Program-made: the position numbers and the translations under genes
Notes under the pieces: model-generated
Databases searched by the model: none
Seen by the model: only the letters and a program-made list of their open reading frames with translations
Told to the model about the DNA's origin: nothing
In this document: positions 7,203 to 15,837 of the stretch, in pieces
How positions within the stretch are numbered: position 1 is the first letter of the stretch
Layout of the letters: each line of letters begins with the position of its first letter
From: JAVBQJ01 sp045585875
GTDB lineage: Bacteria > Verrucomicrobiota > Lentisphaeria > Victivallales > Victivallaceae
Assembly (NCBI GenBank): GCA_045585875.1
Contig: JAZMZH010000058.1
Span: 1 to 27,781, forward strand
Length of the DNA: 27,781 bases
Direction: 5' to 3'

Positions 7203-9743
7203 ATGCACCCCTACCAGGATCAGACCCTCGACATTGAAACCAGAATCATCGACCTGATGGGCCGTATGACGCCGGAGGAAAAAGCTGCCCTGTGCAGCGG
7301 ATGTTCCACCATGGAAATCGGCGGCATCCGACGCCTCGGAATTCCCAGGATCCGGATGGCCGACGGTCCTCAGGGCATCCGGCTCCTGCAGCCGTGCACC
7401 GCCGACGGCCATCAGTCCGCGGCGTTCCCCTGCGGCATGGCGCTGGCCGCCTCCTTTGATCCCGCAACGGCCGAAAAATTCGGGCGCGGAATCGCCCTCG
7501 ACGCTTCCGCGGCGGAGGTGCAGGTCAGTCTCGGTCCGGGCATGAATCTCATGCGCACGCCGCTGAACGGCCGCAATTTCGAATATTACGGCGAGGACCC
7601 CGTGCTGGCCGGGAAAATCGCCTCCGGATATGTCCGCGGCTGTCAGGCCCTGCGGGTGGCCGCCACCCCCAAGCACCTGGCCCTCAACAATCAGGAAATC
7701 TGCCGCACCATCATAAGTTCCGAAATCGACGAGCGCGCCCTGCGCGAACTCTATCTCGCCGGGTTCGAAATCGTCGCAAAGGAGGCCGAACCCTGGCTGA
7801 TGATGTCCAGCTATAACCGCATCAACGGGCAGTACGCTTCCGAGTGCGGTTTCATTCAGAATATGATCGTCAGGGGCGAATGGGGCTTTGACGGCGTGAT
7901 GGTTTCCGACTGGTGCGCGGCCCACGACACCGTGAACTGCGCCGCAGGCGGACTGGATCTGGAGATGCCCGGCCCCGAGGGACAGTTCGCCGCGAAGCGC
8001 CTTGTCGAGGCGGAGGCCGACGGCGCCGTCCCGGCGAAGGTCATGGACGAAAAGGTCCGGCGGATCCTGCGTCTGATCTTCCGCACCGGGGTCATGGACG
8101 GAGCGGCGTGCCCCGCGGCGGAACTGGGCGGCAGGGAGCAGAGGGCCATCGCCGCCGAAGCGGCGGCCGCCGGGATGGTGCTGCTGAAAAATGATTCGGG
8201 ATTTCTGCCCCTCGATCCGGAGAAGGTCCGCAGGATCGTCGTCATCGGCCCCAATGCGGACTTCCGGCACCACCGGGGGCCTCTGGAGCTTCAGGGCGGT
8301 TCCGGCGCGGTGAACAGCGACCGGGAAGTCACCGTGCTGGCCGGGCTTCGGGAGTACGGCGCGCGCCGCGGCATCGCCGTGGAATATTTCCCGGTGCTGA
8401 AGTTCGGCCACGACACCTCCTGCCCGCCCGGACTTTTCGGCCCGGAGGGCGTGAAGTGCGTTTACTTCCGGGAAAAGGCCGATCTCGCCGCCAATGCCGA
8501 CGCTCTGTTCGAAAACACCGACCGTCAGGGGCTCTGGACCTTTGCCGGAGCCGGAGCTCAGGCCGCCGGAGGCGGCATGGACAATCTCCCGCCGGAACAC
8601 TTCGCGGTGCGCATGACCATGCGCCTCTCCGCTTCTCCGGCGGCTGCGGAAATGACCTTCACCGGCCAGCACGGCGAACTCCGGGTGAGGGTCAATGGCG
8701 TCGTGACAGTCGATCTCCCCTCCGGCGGACTGCTCTCCGGCAGACATTCTTTCGCTCCCGGCGAGGCCGACGGCGCGCTGGTGGAGATCGAGTATTTTTC
8801 CTACTACACCGACGGCGCCAGACTCGCCCTCGGGTGGCGCGAAACCGATTCCGGGGAGTGCCGGAGAGAGATGGAGCGGGCGGTCCGGGAAGCCGATGCA
8901 GTGATCTTCGTCGGCGGCACCAATCACCTGTACGACCGGGAGGGGCTCGGCGGCGGAAACGTCCCCGCCGACATCCCGGACATGGAGCTCCCGGAGGAGC
9001 AGGCTGAATTCATCCGGGAGATCGCCGCCCTCAACGCCAGGACGGCGGTGCTGCTGATCAACGGTTCGGCCGTCAATGTGGAGCCCTGGATCGACGATGT
9101 GCCCGCCCTGCTGGAACTCTGGTACCCCGGCGAAGCCGGAGGCTCCGTCGCCGCCGAAGTGCTCTTCGGAGAAGTCAACCCCTCCGGACACCTGCCTTTC
9201 ACCTGGGCCCGGCGGCTGGAGGACTACCCGTGCCACGCCAGCGGCGACTATCCCGGCAACCGGGAGGACGCCGATCCCCGGGTGAAGTATTCCGAGGGGA
9301 TTTTCATCGGCTACCGCCACTTCGACCGGGCGGGGATCGCCCCCCGTTTCCCCTTCGGGTTCGGCCTGAGCTATTCGGAGATCCGGACGGAACTGCTGGG
9401 GGTGGAAGCCGTCAACGATTCCACCCGCCGCGCCAGGGTGCGGTGCCGGGTAAAAGTCGCCAATCTTTCGGAGCGGGCCGGGGCCGGACTGGTGCAGATT
9501 TATGTGGGACAGGAGGACGCGCCCATCCCGAGACCGGTGAAGGAGCTTAAGGCGTTTGCCAACGTGAGGCTCGCCCCCGGCGAAGAAAAAATCGTCGAGT
9601 TTGAGCTTTTGTGGCGGGATTTCGCCTGCTGGTGCCCCGGCGACAGGCGCTGGAAGGTCCCGGCGGGGAACTACCGGATCAGCGCCGGACGCGATGCCGC
9701 GACGCTCTTCGGTTCCGCATCGATCACTCTCCGGGAGGAATAG
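7203..9743 (+). CDS. Glycoside hydrolase family 3 beta-glycosidase with PA14 insert
   Basis: An 846-residue GH3 enzyme that would release non-reducing beta-linked sugars, most often glucose or xylose. The domain order is: (beta/alpha)8-barrel (about 5-300) with the nucleophile Asp236 in VMVSDW and the substrate-binding KHLALNNQE segment; the (alpha/beta)6 sandwich; a PA14-type insert (about 415-560) like those of KmBglI-type beta-glucosidases; the rest of the sandwich (VIFVGGTNHLYDREG); and a C-terminal fibronectin III-like domain (about 730-846). No signal peptide is visible, so it probably acts on imported oligosaccharides. I chose the ATG at 7203, with GAAGGA at 7188-7193, over an in-frame TTG at 7167. 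It has its own promoter and lies upstream of the iclR-GRE operon on the same strand. Substrate cannot be fixed from sequence. Confidence 0.92.
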   Translation: MHPYQDQTLDIETRIIDLMGRMTPEEKAALCSGCSTMEIGGIRRLGIPRIRMADGPQGIRLLQPCTADGHQSAAFPCGMALAASFDPATAEKFGRGIALDASAAEVQVSLGPGMNLMRTPLNGRNFEYYGEDPVLAGKIASGYVRGCQALRVAATPKHLALNNQEICRTIISSEIDERALRELYLAGFEIVAKEAEPWLMMSSYNRINGQYASECGFIQNMIVRGEWGFDGVMVSDWCAAHDTVNCAAGGLDLEMPGPEGQFAAKRLVEAEADGAVPAKVMDEKVRRILRLIFRTGVMDGAACPAAELGGREQRAIAAEAAAAGMVLLKNDSGFLPLDPEKVRRIVVIGPNADFRHHRGPLELQGGSGAVNSDREVTVLAGLREYGARRGIAVEYFPVLKFGHDTSCPPGLFGPEGVKCVYFREKADLAANADALFENTDRQGLWTFAGAGAQAAGGGMDNLPPEHFAVRMTMRLSASPAAAEMTFTGQHGELRVRVNGVVTVDLPSGGLLSGRHSFAPGEADGALVEIEYFSYYTDGARLALGWRETDSGECRREMERAVREADAVIFVGGTNHLYDREGLGGGNVPADIPDMELPEEQAEFIREIAALNARTAVLLINGSAVNVEPWIDDVPALLELWYPGEAGGSVAAEVLFGEVNPSGHLPFTWARRLEDYPCHASGDYPGNREDADPRVKYSEGIFIGYRHFDRAGIAPRFPFGFGLSYSEIRTELLGVEAVNDSTRRARVRCRVKVANLSERAGAGLVQIYVGQEDAPIPRPVKELKAFANVRLAPGEEKIVEFELLWRDFACWCPGDRRWKVPAGNYRISAGRDAATLFGSASITLREE

Positions 9744-9784
9744 CGGAGGCGGCAGCGCTCCGCTTCGGGGCGGGCAACGCCGTC

Positions 9785-9806
9785 CCGGAGAACTTTTTTT
9801 CTCCGG
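9785..9806. terminator. Hairpin after the GH3 gene
   Basis: A perfect 8-base-pair stem, CCGGAGAA/TTCTCCGG, with a T-rich loop (9793-9798). The T run is in the loop rather than after the stem, so it is an atypical terminator and may have another role. Confidence 0.35.
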
Positions 9807-9811
9807 AGGAT

Positions 9812-9839
9812 TTGCATTTCCCGGTTCCGTTATTATATT
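9812..9839 (+). promoter_or_regulatory. Promoter of the iclR-GRE operon
   Basis: TTGCAT (9812-9817), 16 bases, TATATT (9834-9839). Inverted CCGTTAT (9827-9833) and ATAACGG (9870-9876) flank the likely transcription start and could be an autoregulatory IclR site (inference). Bases 9744-9884 hold nothing else apart from the hairpin at 9785-9806. Confidence 0.55.
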
Positions 9840-9884
9840 ATTCCGGTAAAACGGTATTTTAACAATAAAATAACGGAGATCGCT

Positions 9885-10673
9885 ATGGAGCGGCAATACA
9901 GCGCACCTGCCGCCGACGGAGCTCTGGCGGTACTGGAGTTTCTGGCGGAACATCCCGGCGAGTGGGGGCCCACCGAAATCACCCGCCGGGTCGGGATCGG
10001 CGTGAATCTGACATTCCGGATCCTGAATACCCTGGCCCGACGCGGATATGTCGTCCGCCTCGCCGACGGCCGCTGCAAGTTGAGCAGCAAACTTTTTTCG
10101 CTGGGGATGAAGCTTCACGCCGGACACGATCTGCGTCTGGTCGCCCGGCCGATGCTGGAGGTTCTTGCCCGGGTTTCCGGGGAAGCCTGTCAGCTTCAGG
10201 TGCCCGACGGCGACGCCATGGTGCTCTGGGACTGTGTGGCGCCCGCCCGGGATTTTTACCTGAATGTAACGCCGGGGACCCGGCTGTGCTGCCACGGAAA
10301 CGCCTTCGGGAAAATCGCCATGGCCTTTATGCCCGAGGCGGAACGGGAAAAGATTCTCGCCTCCGGTCTGAAAAAACTGACCCCCCGCACCGAAACGGAT
10401 CCGGAGCGGCTCCGCGAGGAGATCCTTCGGGCGGCCCGGGATTATTACGCCGTGGAGGTGGGAGAATATGTTTCCGGATGCTACTGCATCGCCGCGCCGG
10501 TCTTCGACGCCGCCGGGAGGATGGCGGCGGCGGCGGGCATCGCCGGGCTGACGGAACGGGAGCAGAGTTTGGATTTTCAGGAGCGGATCGAGCTTGTCAA
10601 GGATTGCGCCCGGCGGATTACCCGGATGCTGGGCGGCGAATTTTACTCCGGGGAGGGAGTGCCGGAAGAATGA
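9885..10673 (+). CDS. IclR-family transcriptional regulator
   Basis: This 262-residue protein has the IclR layout: an N-terminal winged helix-turn-helix (about 8-70; GALAVLEFLAEHP, then EITRRVGIGVNLTFRILNTLARRGYV) and a C-terminal effector-binding domain (about 85-250) with the characteristic GNAFGKIAMAFMPEAER segment and SGCYCIAAPVFD. ACGGAG lies before the ATG at 9885. The stop overlaps the start of the glycyl radical enzyme gene as ATGA, so regulator and enzyme are co-translated from one mRNA. IclR proteins usually sense small catabolic acids or sugars, and here the ligand is probably the substrate or product of the radical enzyme (inference). Local regulator of this operon, and possibly of the GH3 gene. 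Confidence 0.9.
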   Translation: MERQYSAPAADGALAVLEFLAEHPGEWGPTEITRRVGIGVNLTFRILNTLARRGYVVRLADGRCKLSSKLFSLGMKLHAGHDLRLVARPMLEVLARVSGEACQLQVPDGDAMVLWDCVAPARDFYLNVTPGTRLCCHGNAFGKIAMAFMPEAEREKILASGLKKLTPRTETDPERLREEILRAARDYYAVEVGEYVSGCYCIAAPVFDAAGRMAAAAGIAGLTEREQSLDFQERIELVKDCARRITRMLGGEFYSGEGVPEE

Positions 10674-12709
10674 GCAAAGAGCTTTTTGAGAAAATGCGTC
10701 TGCGGGTGCTCGCGGCGCAAAAGGATTGGGCCGGGAGGTTTTGGGACAGCTGCATCTCTCGGGCGCTGCCGGAGTATGAAGCCCTTATGGAGCTGCCGGA
10801 GGAGCTGCGCAAAAGCGAACTGTCGGCAGGGCATGTCCTCCGCCATAAGCTCGCGAACTTCCGGTTTCGCTATTCCGCCGAAGAGCCCATGATCGGCATC
10901 CTGGAGCTTAAGGAATACGACGACGAATTCCGCCGCCGCGCCGGGGAATATTTCGCGGACGCCCCCTGGCTGGTCTCCGCCGGGCAGGCGGGACACTGCA
11001 CACCGGATTACGAACTGGCTCTCACCCTGGGGCTGGACGGCATCGCCGACCGGATCCGGGAAAAACAGCGCCTCCGGGACGTGCCCGCCTACCGGAATTT
11101 CCTCATGGCGCTGGAGGGCCTCTCCGAAATGATCTCCCATGCGGCCGAAGCCGCCGCCGCGGCCGGAAATCCCGCCGTCGCCTCCGCCTGCCGCCGCATC
11201 GCCCATCAGCCCCCGGAAACATTCCTCGAAGCGATCCAGCTGCTCTGGTTCATCGAGATCGGCATCCAGGCCGGAGACCGGGCTTATCTGATCAATCCCG
11301 GACGGCTGGACCGCACGCTCCTGCCGTTTTACCGTGATATTTCCCATGACGATGCCCTGGAGCTGGTGGCCTGGCTTTACCTCATGCTCAACCACATGTG
11401 CCCCAACGGCATGGCTTACGGGGTGATGGTGGGCGGCGGAACCCCCTGCAACGAGCTCTCCCGAATCTGTCTGGAGGCGCTGCGGCTGACCCGGCTGGTG
11501 TACCCTTCGGTGGGCATCTGCGTGAACCGGGACACCCCCGACGACATCATGCGGCTGGCCGTGGAAATCATCGCCTCCGGCAACCCCTGTCCGGCATTTT
11601 TCAACGACGAACTCATCCGCCGCGGGCTGGAATACTACGGCGTGCCCCGCGCCGAGTCGGACGATTACATCAATTCCACCTGCGTGGAGATCACTCCCAC
11701 CGCCTGCAGCAATGTCTATGTGGCCAGTCCCTATCACAATCTCTGCCGGGTGCTCCTGGAGACCATGGAGGAGGATTGTCCGGATTACGAAACGCTGAAA
11801 AAACGCTTCCGGGAGCGTCTCTCCGCCGCCATCGCTGCCGGCGTGGAGGAGCAGCGGCGGTGCCGCGCCGATCGCGCCGCCCGGATGCGCCGTCCGCTCC
11901 AGAGCGTATTCACCCGGGACTGCATCGAGCGCGGACTGGACATCGAGGAGGGCGGAGCCCGCTGCAACTGGATCGAATGTTCCTTTGTCGGGCTGGCCAA
12001 TCTGGCGGACTCGCTGTACGTTATCCGCCGGGAGGTCTTTGAGGAGGGCGCCCTGAGCCTCCGGGAAATGCTGGAACTCTGCCGGAATGACTTCAAAGAC
12101 CAGGAGGCTTTGCGCCTGAAGTTCCTGAACAGCCTGCCCAAATACGGTCAGGACGTGCCGGAGGTGGACGCCATTGTAAAGGAGATGACGGAATTTTTCG
12201 TGTCCGAATGTGCCCGCTACCGGGTGGAGCCGGGGGATGCCCACTACATCCCCGGCACTTTTTGCTGGATCATGCACCAGTTGCTTGGCGCCGAAACCTG
12301 CGCCACTCCCGACGGCCGCCGGGCCGGGTTCCCCTTCGCCGACGGCGCCGGACCGGCCCAGGGACGGGAAAAATTCGGGCCCACCGCCGCCGTGGCCTCG
12401 GTGTGCAGCTGGGAGCACGGCAAATTCATCGGCGGCAGCGCCTTTAATATGAAGTACAGTCGTCGGATGCTGGCCGACCCCGAAACCAGGGAAAAGCTGA
12501 CGGCGCTGATCCGGACTTTCATCGCCGGAGGAGGGTTTCAGACCCAGATCAACGTGGTGGACGGCGAGATGCTTGCCGCCGCCGACCGGGATCCCGACGC
12601 CTGGCCGGATCTGGTGGTGCGCATCGGCGGCTACACCGATTACTTCGCCCGCCTCTCTCCGGGGATGCGCAGGGAAGTCATGATGCGGATGCAGTACGAC
12701 GGCATTTGA
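10670..12709 (+). CDS. Glycyl radical enzyme (PFL-like, dehydratase-type active site), substrate unknown
   Basis: This 679-residue enzyme carries both hallmarks of the glycyl radical family. These are the catalytic Cys338 with Glu two residues later (STCVE), a pattern of the eliminating GREs such as glycerol and propanediol dehydratases and choline TMA-lyase, and the radical loop RIGGYTDYF with Gly654 25 residues from the end. Other conserved stretches are TFLEAIQLLWFIEIG, INPGRLDRTLLPFY and PAFFNDELI. It is about 100-150 residues shorter than well-known GREs (760-850), mostly at the N-terminus. The cysteine context is STCVE rather than the usual GCVE. The start at 10670 overlaps the IclR stop, and the frame upstream of it is a shadow of iclR. 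It is followed by its own activase and an alcohol dehydrogenase, so a diol-like substrate giving an aldehyde is likely (inference). There are no microcompartment genes nearby. The enzyme must be anaerobic. Confidence 0.88.
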   Translation: MSKELFEKMRLRVLAAQKDWAGRFWDSCISRALPEYEALMELPEELRKSELSAGHVLRHKLANFRFRYSAEEPMIGILELKEYDDEFRRRAGEYFADAPWLVSAGQAGHCTPDYELALTLGLDGIADRIREKQRLRDVPAYRNFLMALEGLSEMISHAAEAAAAAGNPAVASACRRIAHQPPETFLEAIQLLWFIEIGIQAGDRAYLINPGRLDRTLLPFYRDISHDDALELVAWLYLMLNHMCPNGMAYGVMVGGGTPCNELSRICLEALRLTRLVYPSVGICVNRDTPDDIMRLAVEIIASGNPCPAFFNDELIRRGLEYYGVPRAESDDYINSTCVEITPTACSNVYVASPYHNLCRVLLETMEEDCPDYETLKKRFRERLSAAIAAGVEEQRRCRADRAARMRRPLQSVFTRDCIERGLDIEEGGARCNWIECSFVGLANLADSLYVIRREVFEEGALSLREMLELCRNDFKDQEALRLKFLNSLPKYGQDVPEVDAIVKEMTEFFVSECARYRVEPGDAHYIPGTFCWIMHQLLGAETCATPDGRRAGFPFADGAGPAQGREKFGPTAAVASVCSWEHGKFIGGSAFNMKYSRRMLADPETREKLTALIRTFIAGGGFQTQINVVDGEMLAAADRDPDAWPDLVVRIGGYTDYFARLSPGMRREVMMRMQYDGI

Positions 12710-12725
12710 GGAGGGGAGAGGGCAG

Positions 12726-13628
12726 ATGCGCACACTGGTGTTCGACATCAAAAAATTCGCCGTCAACGACGGCCCGGGCATCCGCACCGCGGTCTTTCTC
12801 AAGGGCTGCCCCCTCCGCTGTCTGTGGTGCCATAATCCGGAATCGCAGAAGCCGGAAGCGGAGATTTTCTTCATGCCCGACAAGTGCATCGGCTGCGGCT
12901 GGTGTTTCGAACACTGTCCCGAACACTGTCACGTCATGATTGACGGCCGCCATGAGTTCCGCCGGGAGAAATGCCGGGCGTGCGGTCTCTGCGCCTCCCG
13001 GTGCTACGCCCGGGCCCTTGAGGTCGTCGGCCGGGAAATGTCTCCGGAAGAGGTGCTGGCGGAGGTGCTCAAGGACCGGGCCTTTTACGAGAATTCCGGC
13101 GGCGGCATGACCGTTTCCGGCGGGGAACCGATGATGCACTTCGATTTCACTCTTGCGCTGTGCCGTCTGGCCCGGGAGGCCGGTATTCACGTCTGTCTCG
13201 ACACCTCCGGGCAGGCCCCGACGGAGGAGTACGAAAGGATCGATCCATTCGTGGATCTCTACCTCTGGGATGTGAAGGCCTCCGATCCGGAGCGGCACCG
13301 CCGCTTCACCGGGGTTGACAACCGGCTGATCCGGCGCAATCTCATGACCCTGGACGCTCTGGGCGCGGCCACGATCCTCCGCTGTCCCCTGGTGCCCGGC
13401 GTCAACGACGACCCCGGGCATCTGGAGGGCATCGCCGAGCTGGCCGAGTCCCTGAAGCATGTCCGGGAAATCCATGTGGAGCCCTATCATCCCCTGGGCG
13501 TGGACAAGGCCGCGCGGCTGGGGACGGCGCCCCGCCTGGAGAGACGGGAATTCACCGATGACGACACCGTAAGGGGCTGGATCGCCGCCATCGCCGCCCG
13601 CACTTCGGTGCCGGTGCGCAAAAGCTGA
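12726..13628 (+). CDS. Glycyl radical enzyme activase (radical SAM)
   Basis: A 300-residue radical SAM enzyme that would install the glycyl radical on the neighbouring GRE using S-adenosylmethionine. The SAM cluster motif is C28-x3-C32-x2-C35 (KGCPLRCLWCHNPE). It is followed by an inserted ferredoxin domain with two 4Fe-4S motifs (Cys54/57/60/64 and Cys83/86/89/93), the arrangement of GRE activases for dehydratases and decarboxylases rather than of PflA, which lacks the insert. Later conserved motifs are GGGMTVSGGEPM, DTSGQAP, and WDVKASDPERHRRFTG. GGAGGGGAGAGG precedes the ATG, 16 bases after the GRE stop. Length and motifs are complete. Pairing with the GRE follows from adjacency. Confidence 0.93.
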   Translation: MRTLVFDIKKFAVNDGPGIRTAVFLKGCPLRCLWCHNPESQKPEAEIFFMPDKCIGCGWCFEHCPEHCHVMIDGRHEFRREKCRACGLCASRCYARALEVVGREMSPEEVLAEVLKDRAFYENSGGGMTVSGGEPMMHFDFTLALCRLAREAGIHVCLDTSGQAPTEEYERIDPFVDLYLWDVKASDPERHRRFTGVDNRLIRRNLMTLDALGAATILRCPLVPGVNDDPGHLEGIAELAESLKHVREIHVEPYHPLGVDKAARLGTAPRLERREFTDDDTVRGWIAAIAARTSVPVRKS

Positions 13629-13646
13629 AGGAAAAAGGAGAAAACG

Positions 13647-14795
13647 ATGAAAGATTTTGACTTCAAACTGCCCACCCGGCTCATCTTCGGAGCCGGAAAA
13701 GTCGATGCATTGGCCTCGCTCCCGCTGCCGGGGCGCTGCGCCATGATCGTTATCACCGGCGGCAAATCCATGCGCGCCAACGGCTATCTGGAGCGGGTGG
13801 AGCGAAACCTGCGGCAGAACGGCTGCCGCACCGTCGTCTTTGACAAGGTCCTCCCCAATCCCATTCGGGCCCATGTCATGGAGGGGGCCGCGCTGGCCGT
13901 CCGGGAGGGGTGCGACTTCATCGTCGGACTGGGCGGCGGCAGCTCCATTGATTCGGCCAAGGCCATCGCGATCATGGCGGTGAATCCCGGGGATTACTGG
14001 GATTACGTCTCCGGCGGCACCGGCGGCGGCGAACCCTTCGTCCGCGATCCCCTGCCGGTCGTCGCCATTCCCACCACCGCGGGCACCGGCACCGAGGCGG
14101 ACCCCTGGACGGTGATCACCCATGAGGAGCGCAACGAAAAAATCGGCTTCGGCAACGACAAAACCTTTCCCGCGATCTCCATCGTCGATCCGGAACTCAT
14201 GCTGACGGTGCCGCCGCGTCTGACCGCCTTTCAGGGATTTGACGCGCTTTTTCACGCCATGGAGGGGGCGATGGCCAATATCGCCACGCCGCTGAGCGAT
14301 TCATTCGCCTACCGGAGCATCGAGCTCATCGCCGGAAATCTGGCCGCCGCGGTGAAGTGCGGCTCCGATTTGGAGGCCCGCGGCGCGGTGGCGGCGGCCA
14401 GCACCCTCGCCGGTCTGGTGGAGGCCACCTCCTGCTGCATTTCCCAGCACTCTCTGGCCCACGCCGTCGGCGCTCTGCATCCCAATATCCCCCATGGGGC
14501 GGCGCTGACGGCGATTTCGCTGGAATATTTCCGCCACTTCGAGGGCAAGTGCCCGGATGTTTACCGGCGGATTGCCCGGGCTCTGGGGTCGGCCACGGTC
14601 CCGGAGGGGCTGGAGGAGCTGCAGCGGGCCTGCGGAACGGACCGGATCGCTCTCTCCGAATACGGCGTCACCTGTGAGGAGATTCCCGCGATCGTCGATA
14701 ACGCCTTTGCCACGATGGGGGGATTGTTCCTGCTGGACCCGGTGAAGCTGGAACGGGAGGAGGCCGTCGGCATTCTCCGCCGCTCCTGGCGCTGA
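13647..14795 (+). CDS. Iron-containing alcohol dehydrogenase (group III)
   Basis: A 382-residue NAD(P)-dependent alcohol dehydrogenase/aldehyde reductase of the FucO/butanol dehydrogenase type. The nucleotide-binding loop is GLGGGSSIDSAKA. Metal ligands are expected at Asp199 and His203 (GFDALFHAMEG) and at His268 and His283 (QHSLAH...IPHG). PTTAGTGTEAD is the usual family stretch. AAGGAG lies before the ATG at 13647, 18 bases after the activase stop, so it is the last gene of the iclR-GRE-activase-ADH operon. It probably reduces the aldehyde made by the GRE, regenerating NAD+ during fermentation. The reverse role, forming or consuming a lactaldehyde-like compound as FucO does, is equally open. 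Confidence 0.92.
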   Translation: MKDFDFKLPTRLIFGAGKVDALASLPLPGRCAMIVITGGKSMRANGYLERVERNLRQNGCRTVVFDKVLPNPIRAHVMEGAALAVREGCDFIVGLGGGSSIDSAKAIAIMAVNPGDYWDYVSGGTGGGEPFVRDPLPVVAIPTTAGTGTEADPWTVITHEERNEKIGFGNDKTFPAISIVDPELMLTVPPRLTAFQGFDALFHAMEGAMANIATPLSDSFAYRSIELIAGNLAAAVKCGSDLEARGAVAAASTLAGLVEATSCCISQHSLAHAVGALHPNIPHGAALTAISLEYFRHFEGKCPDVYRRIARALGSATVPEGLEELQRACGTDRIALSEYGVTCEEIPAIVDNAFATMGGLFLLDPVKLEREEAVGILRRSWR

Positions 14796-14808
14796 GAAGA
14801 TCAAAAGC

Positions 14809-14839
14809 GCCCGCGGTACGGAGCAATCCGCCCGCGGGC
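14809..14839. terminator. Hairpin between convergent operons
   Basis: Stem GCCCGCGG (14809-14816) with CCGCGGGC (14832-14839). On the minus strand it is followed by GCGCTTTTG, so it better suits the minus-strand operon. Two more GC-rich hairpins follow in the same 220-base gap: TGCCGG/CCGGCA (14935-14951) and CGCCGGG/CCCGGCG (14986-15002). Confidence 0.5.
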
Positions 14840-15015
14840 AAAAAGAAACGGCGCCGCCGGAGGGAACCAATCTCCCGGAAGGACGGCTCTCTCCCTGCGG
14901 CTATGCGGTGCAGAGAGAAAACCCTTGCATCCGATGCCGGAAATTCCGGCACGGCGGACCGTTTTCAAAACATTTCCGGAGCCTTCGCCGGGAATCCCGG
15001 CGGAAACCCGGGCGT

Positions 15016-15837
15016 TTACCAATCCCTGCCGAAAAGGTTTTCGATATTCCGGTAGAGGATGTTGCGCTTGTCCTCGTCGCTGATCTCGGCGGAGAGGACG
15101 CCGCCGATGGCCTGAAACTCGTCAAACCACGGCATGTCCGTGCCGTAGAGGATGCGCTCCGAACCGACGTCGCGCACCAGCCGCTCGATGTGTCCCAGCT
15201 CACCGGGGATGGCGGTGAGTTCCAGCCAGACGTTTCCGGGAGTTTCCGTCACCACCCGGCGGGAATATTCCTTGTCTCCGTAGATGCTGTGACCCATGAA
15301 AAACTTGACGTTGGGATATTTCTGGGCGATCTCCAGCATGATCGGGCCGCCGTCGAAGGGGGAGCCGCCCCAGGTGTGATTCAGGATCGGGAGCCCCCGC
15401 TCGTTGGCGAAATCCAGCGCGTAGCGGAATTCGGGCGCGTTGGCCGGGATCTTGTGATAGTCGCAGAGGAACTTCAGTCCGAAGGCCCAGGGCCGCCACT
15501 TCTCGAATTCGGCCAGGTCCTCCCGGATCCGCTCCGGGTAATGGGGATTGATGCCCACATACATGCGCAGATGCTCGGGAAAAGCCTTGCAGATCTCCAC
15601 CACGTCCGCGTTGCGTCCGGAGCCGAAGAGCACGTCGTGATGGCTGAAGACCAGCCGTCTTACGCCGCAGCGCTTCAGGTGCGCCGTCACCTCGGCGGGC
15701 TGGCAGCGCTTGAAATAGATGCCGTAGTGGGGCCCCATGTGGCCGTGCATATCATAAACCGGGCAGTCCTCGACGATGCCGTTCTCCCAGAAACGGTTGG
15801 CCAGAGTGCCCTTTTCCTCCCAGAAGGAAGTTTTCAT
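15016..15837 (-). CDS. Amidohydrolase-family metal-dependent hydrolase (PF04909-type), full active site
   Basis: A 273-residue TIM-barrel protein of the COG2159/PF04909 group (ACMSD, gamma-resorcylate decarboxylase and related lactone hydrolases). The metal site is present: H31-x-H33 in YDMHGHMG, His in ILNHTWGG, His in FFMGHS, and Asp in ILYGTDMPWFD. Members hydrolyse or decarboxylate small cyclic or aromatic acids, and many in sugar loci open lactones; the substrate is not known here. The ATG at 15837 overlaps the stop of the preceding paralogue as ATGA, with AAAGGAG inside the end of that gene, so the two are translationally coupled and probably made in equal amounts. It is the last gene of the isomerase operon. 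Confidence 0.85.
   Translation of the reverse strand: MKTSFWEEKGTLANRFWENGIVEDCPVYDMHGHMGPHYGIYFKRCQPAEVTAHLKRCGVRRLVFSHHDVLFGSGRNADVVEICKAFPEHLRMYVGINPHYPERIREDLAEFEKWRPWAFGLKFLCDYHKIPANAPEFRYALDFANERGLPILNHTWGGSPFDGGPIMLEIAQKYPNVKFFMGHSIYGDKEYSRRVVTETPGNVWLELTAIPGELGHIERLVRDVGSERILYGTDMPWFDEFQAIGGVLSAEISDEDKRNILYRNIENLFGRDW

Noticed and set aside
7149..10295. 1,048-codon minus-strand ORF
   Set aside because: It is a shadow of the GH3 and IclR genes in GC-rich DNA, with no recognisable domains. Similar long antisense ORFs over the GRE, portal, gatB and GH127-like genes were dropped for the same reason.
9885..14795. Bacterial microcompartment locus
   Set aside because: No shell-protein genes and no N-terminal encapsulation extension on the GRE.
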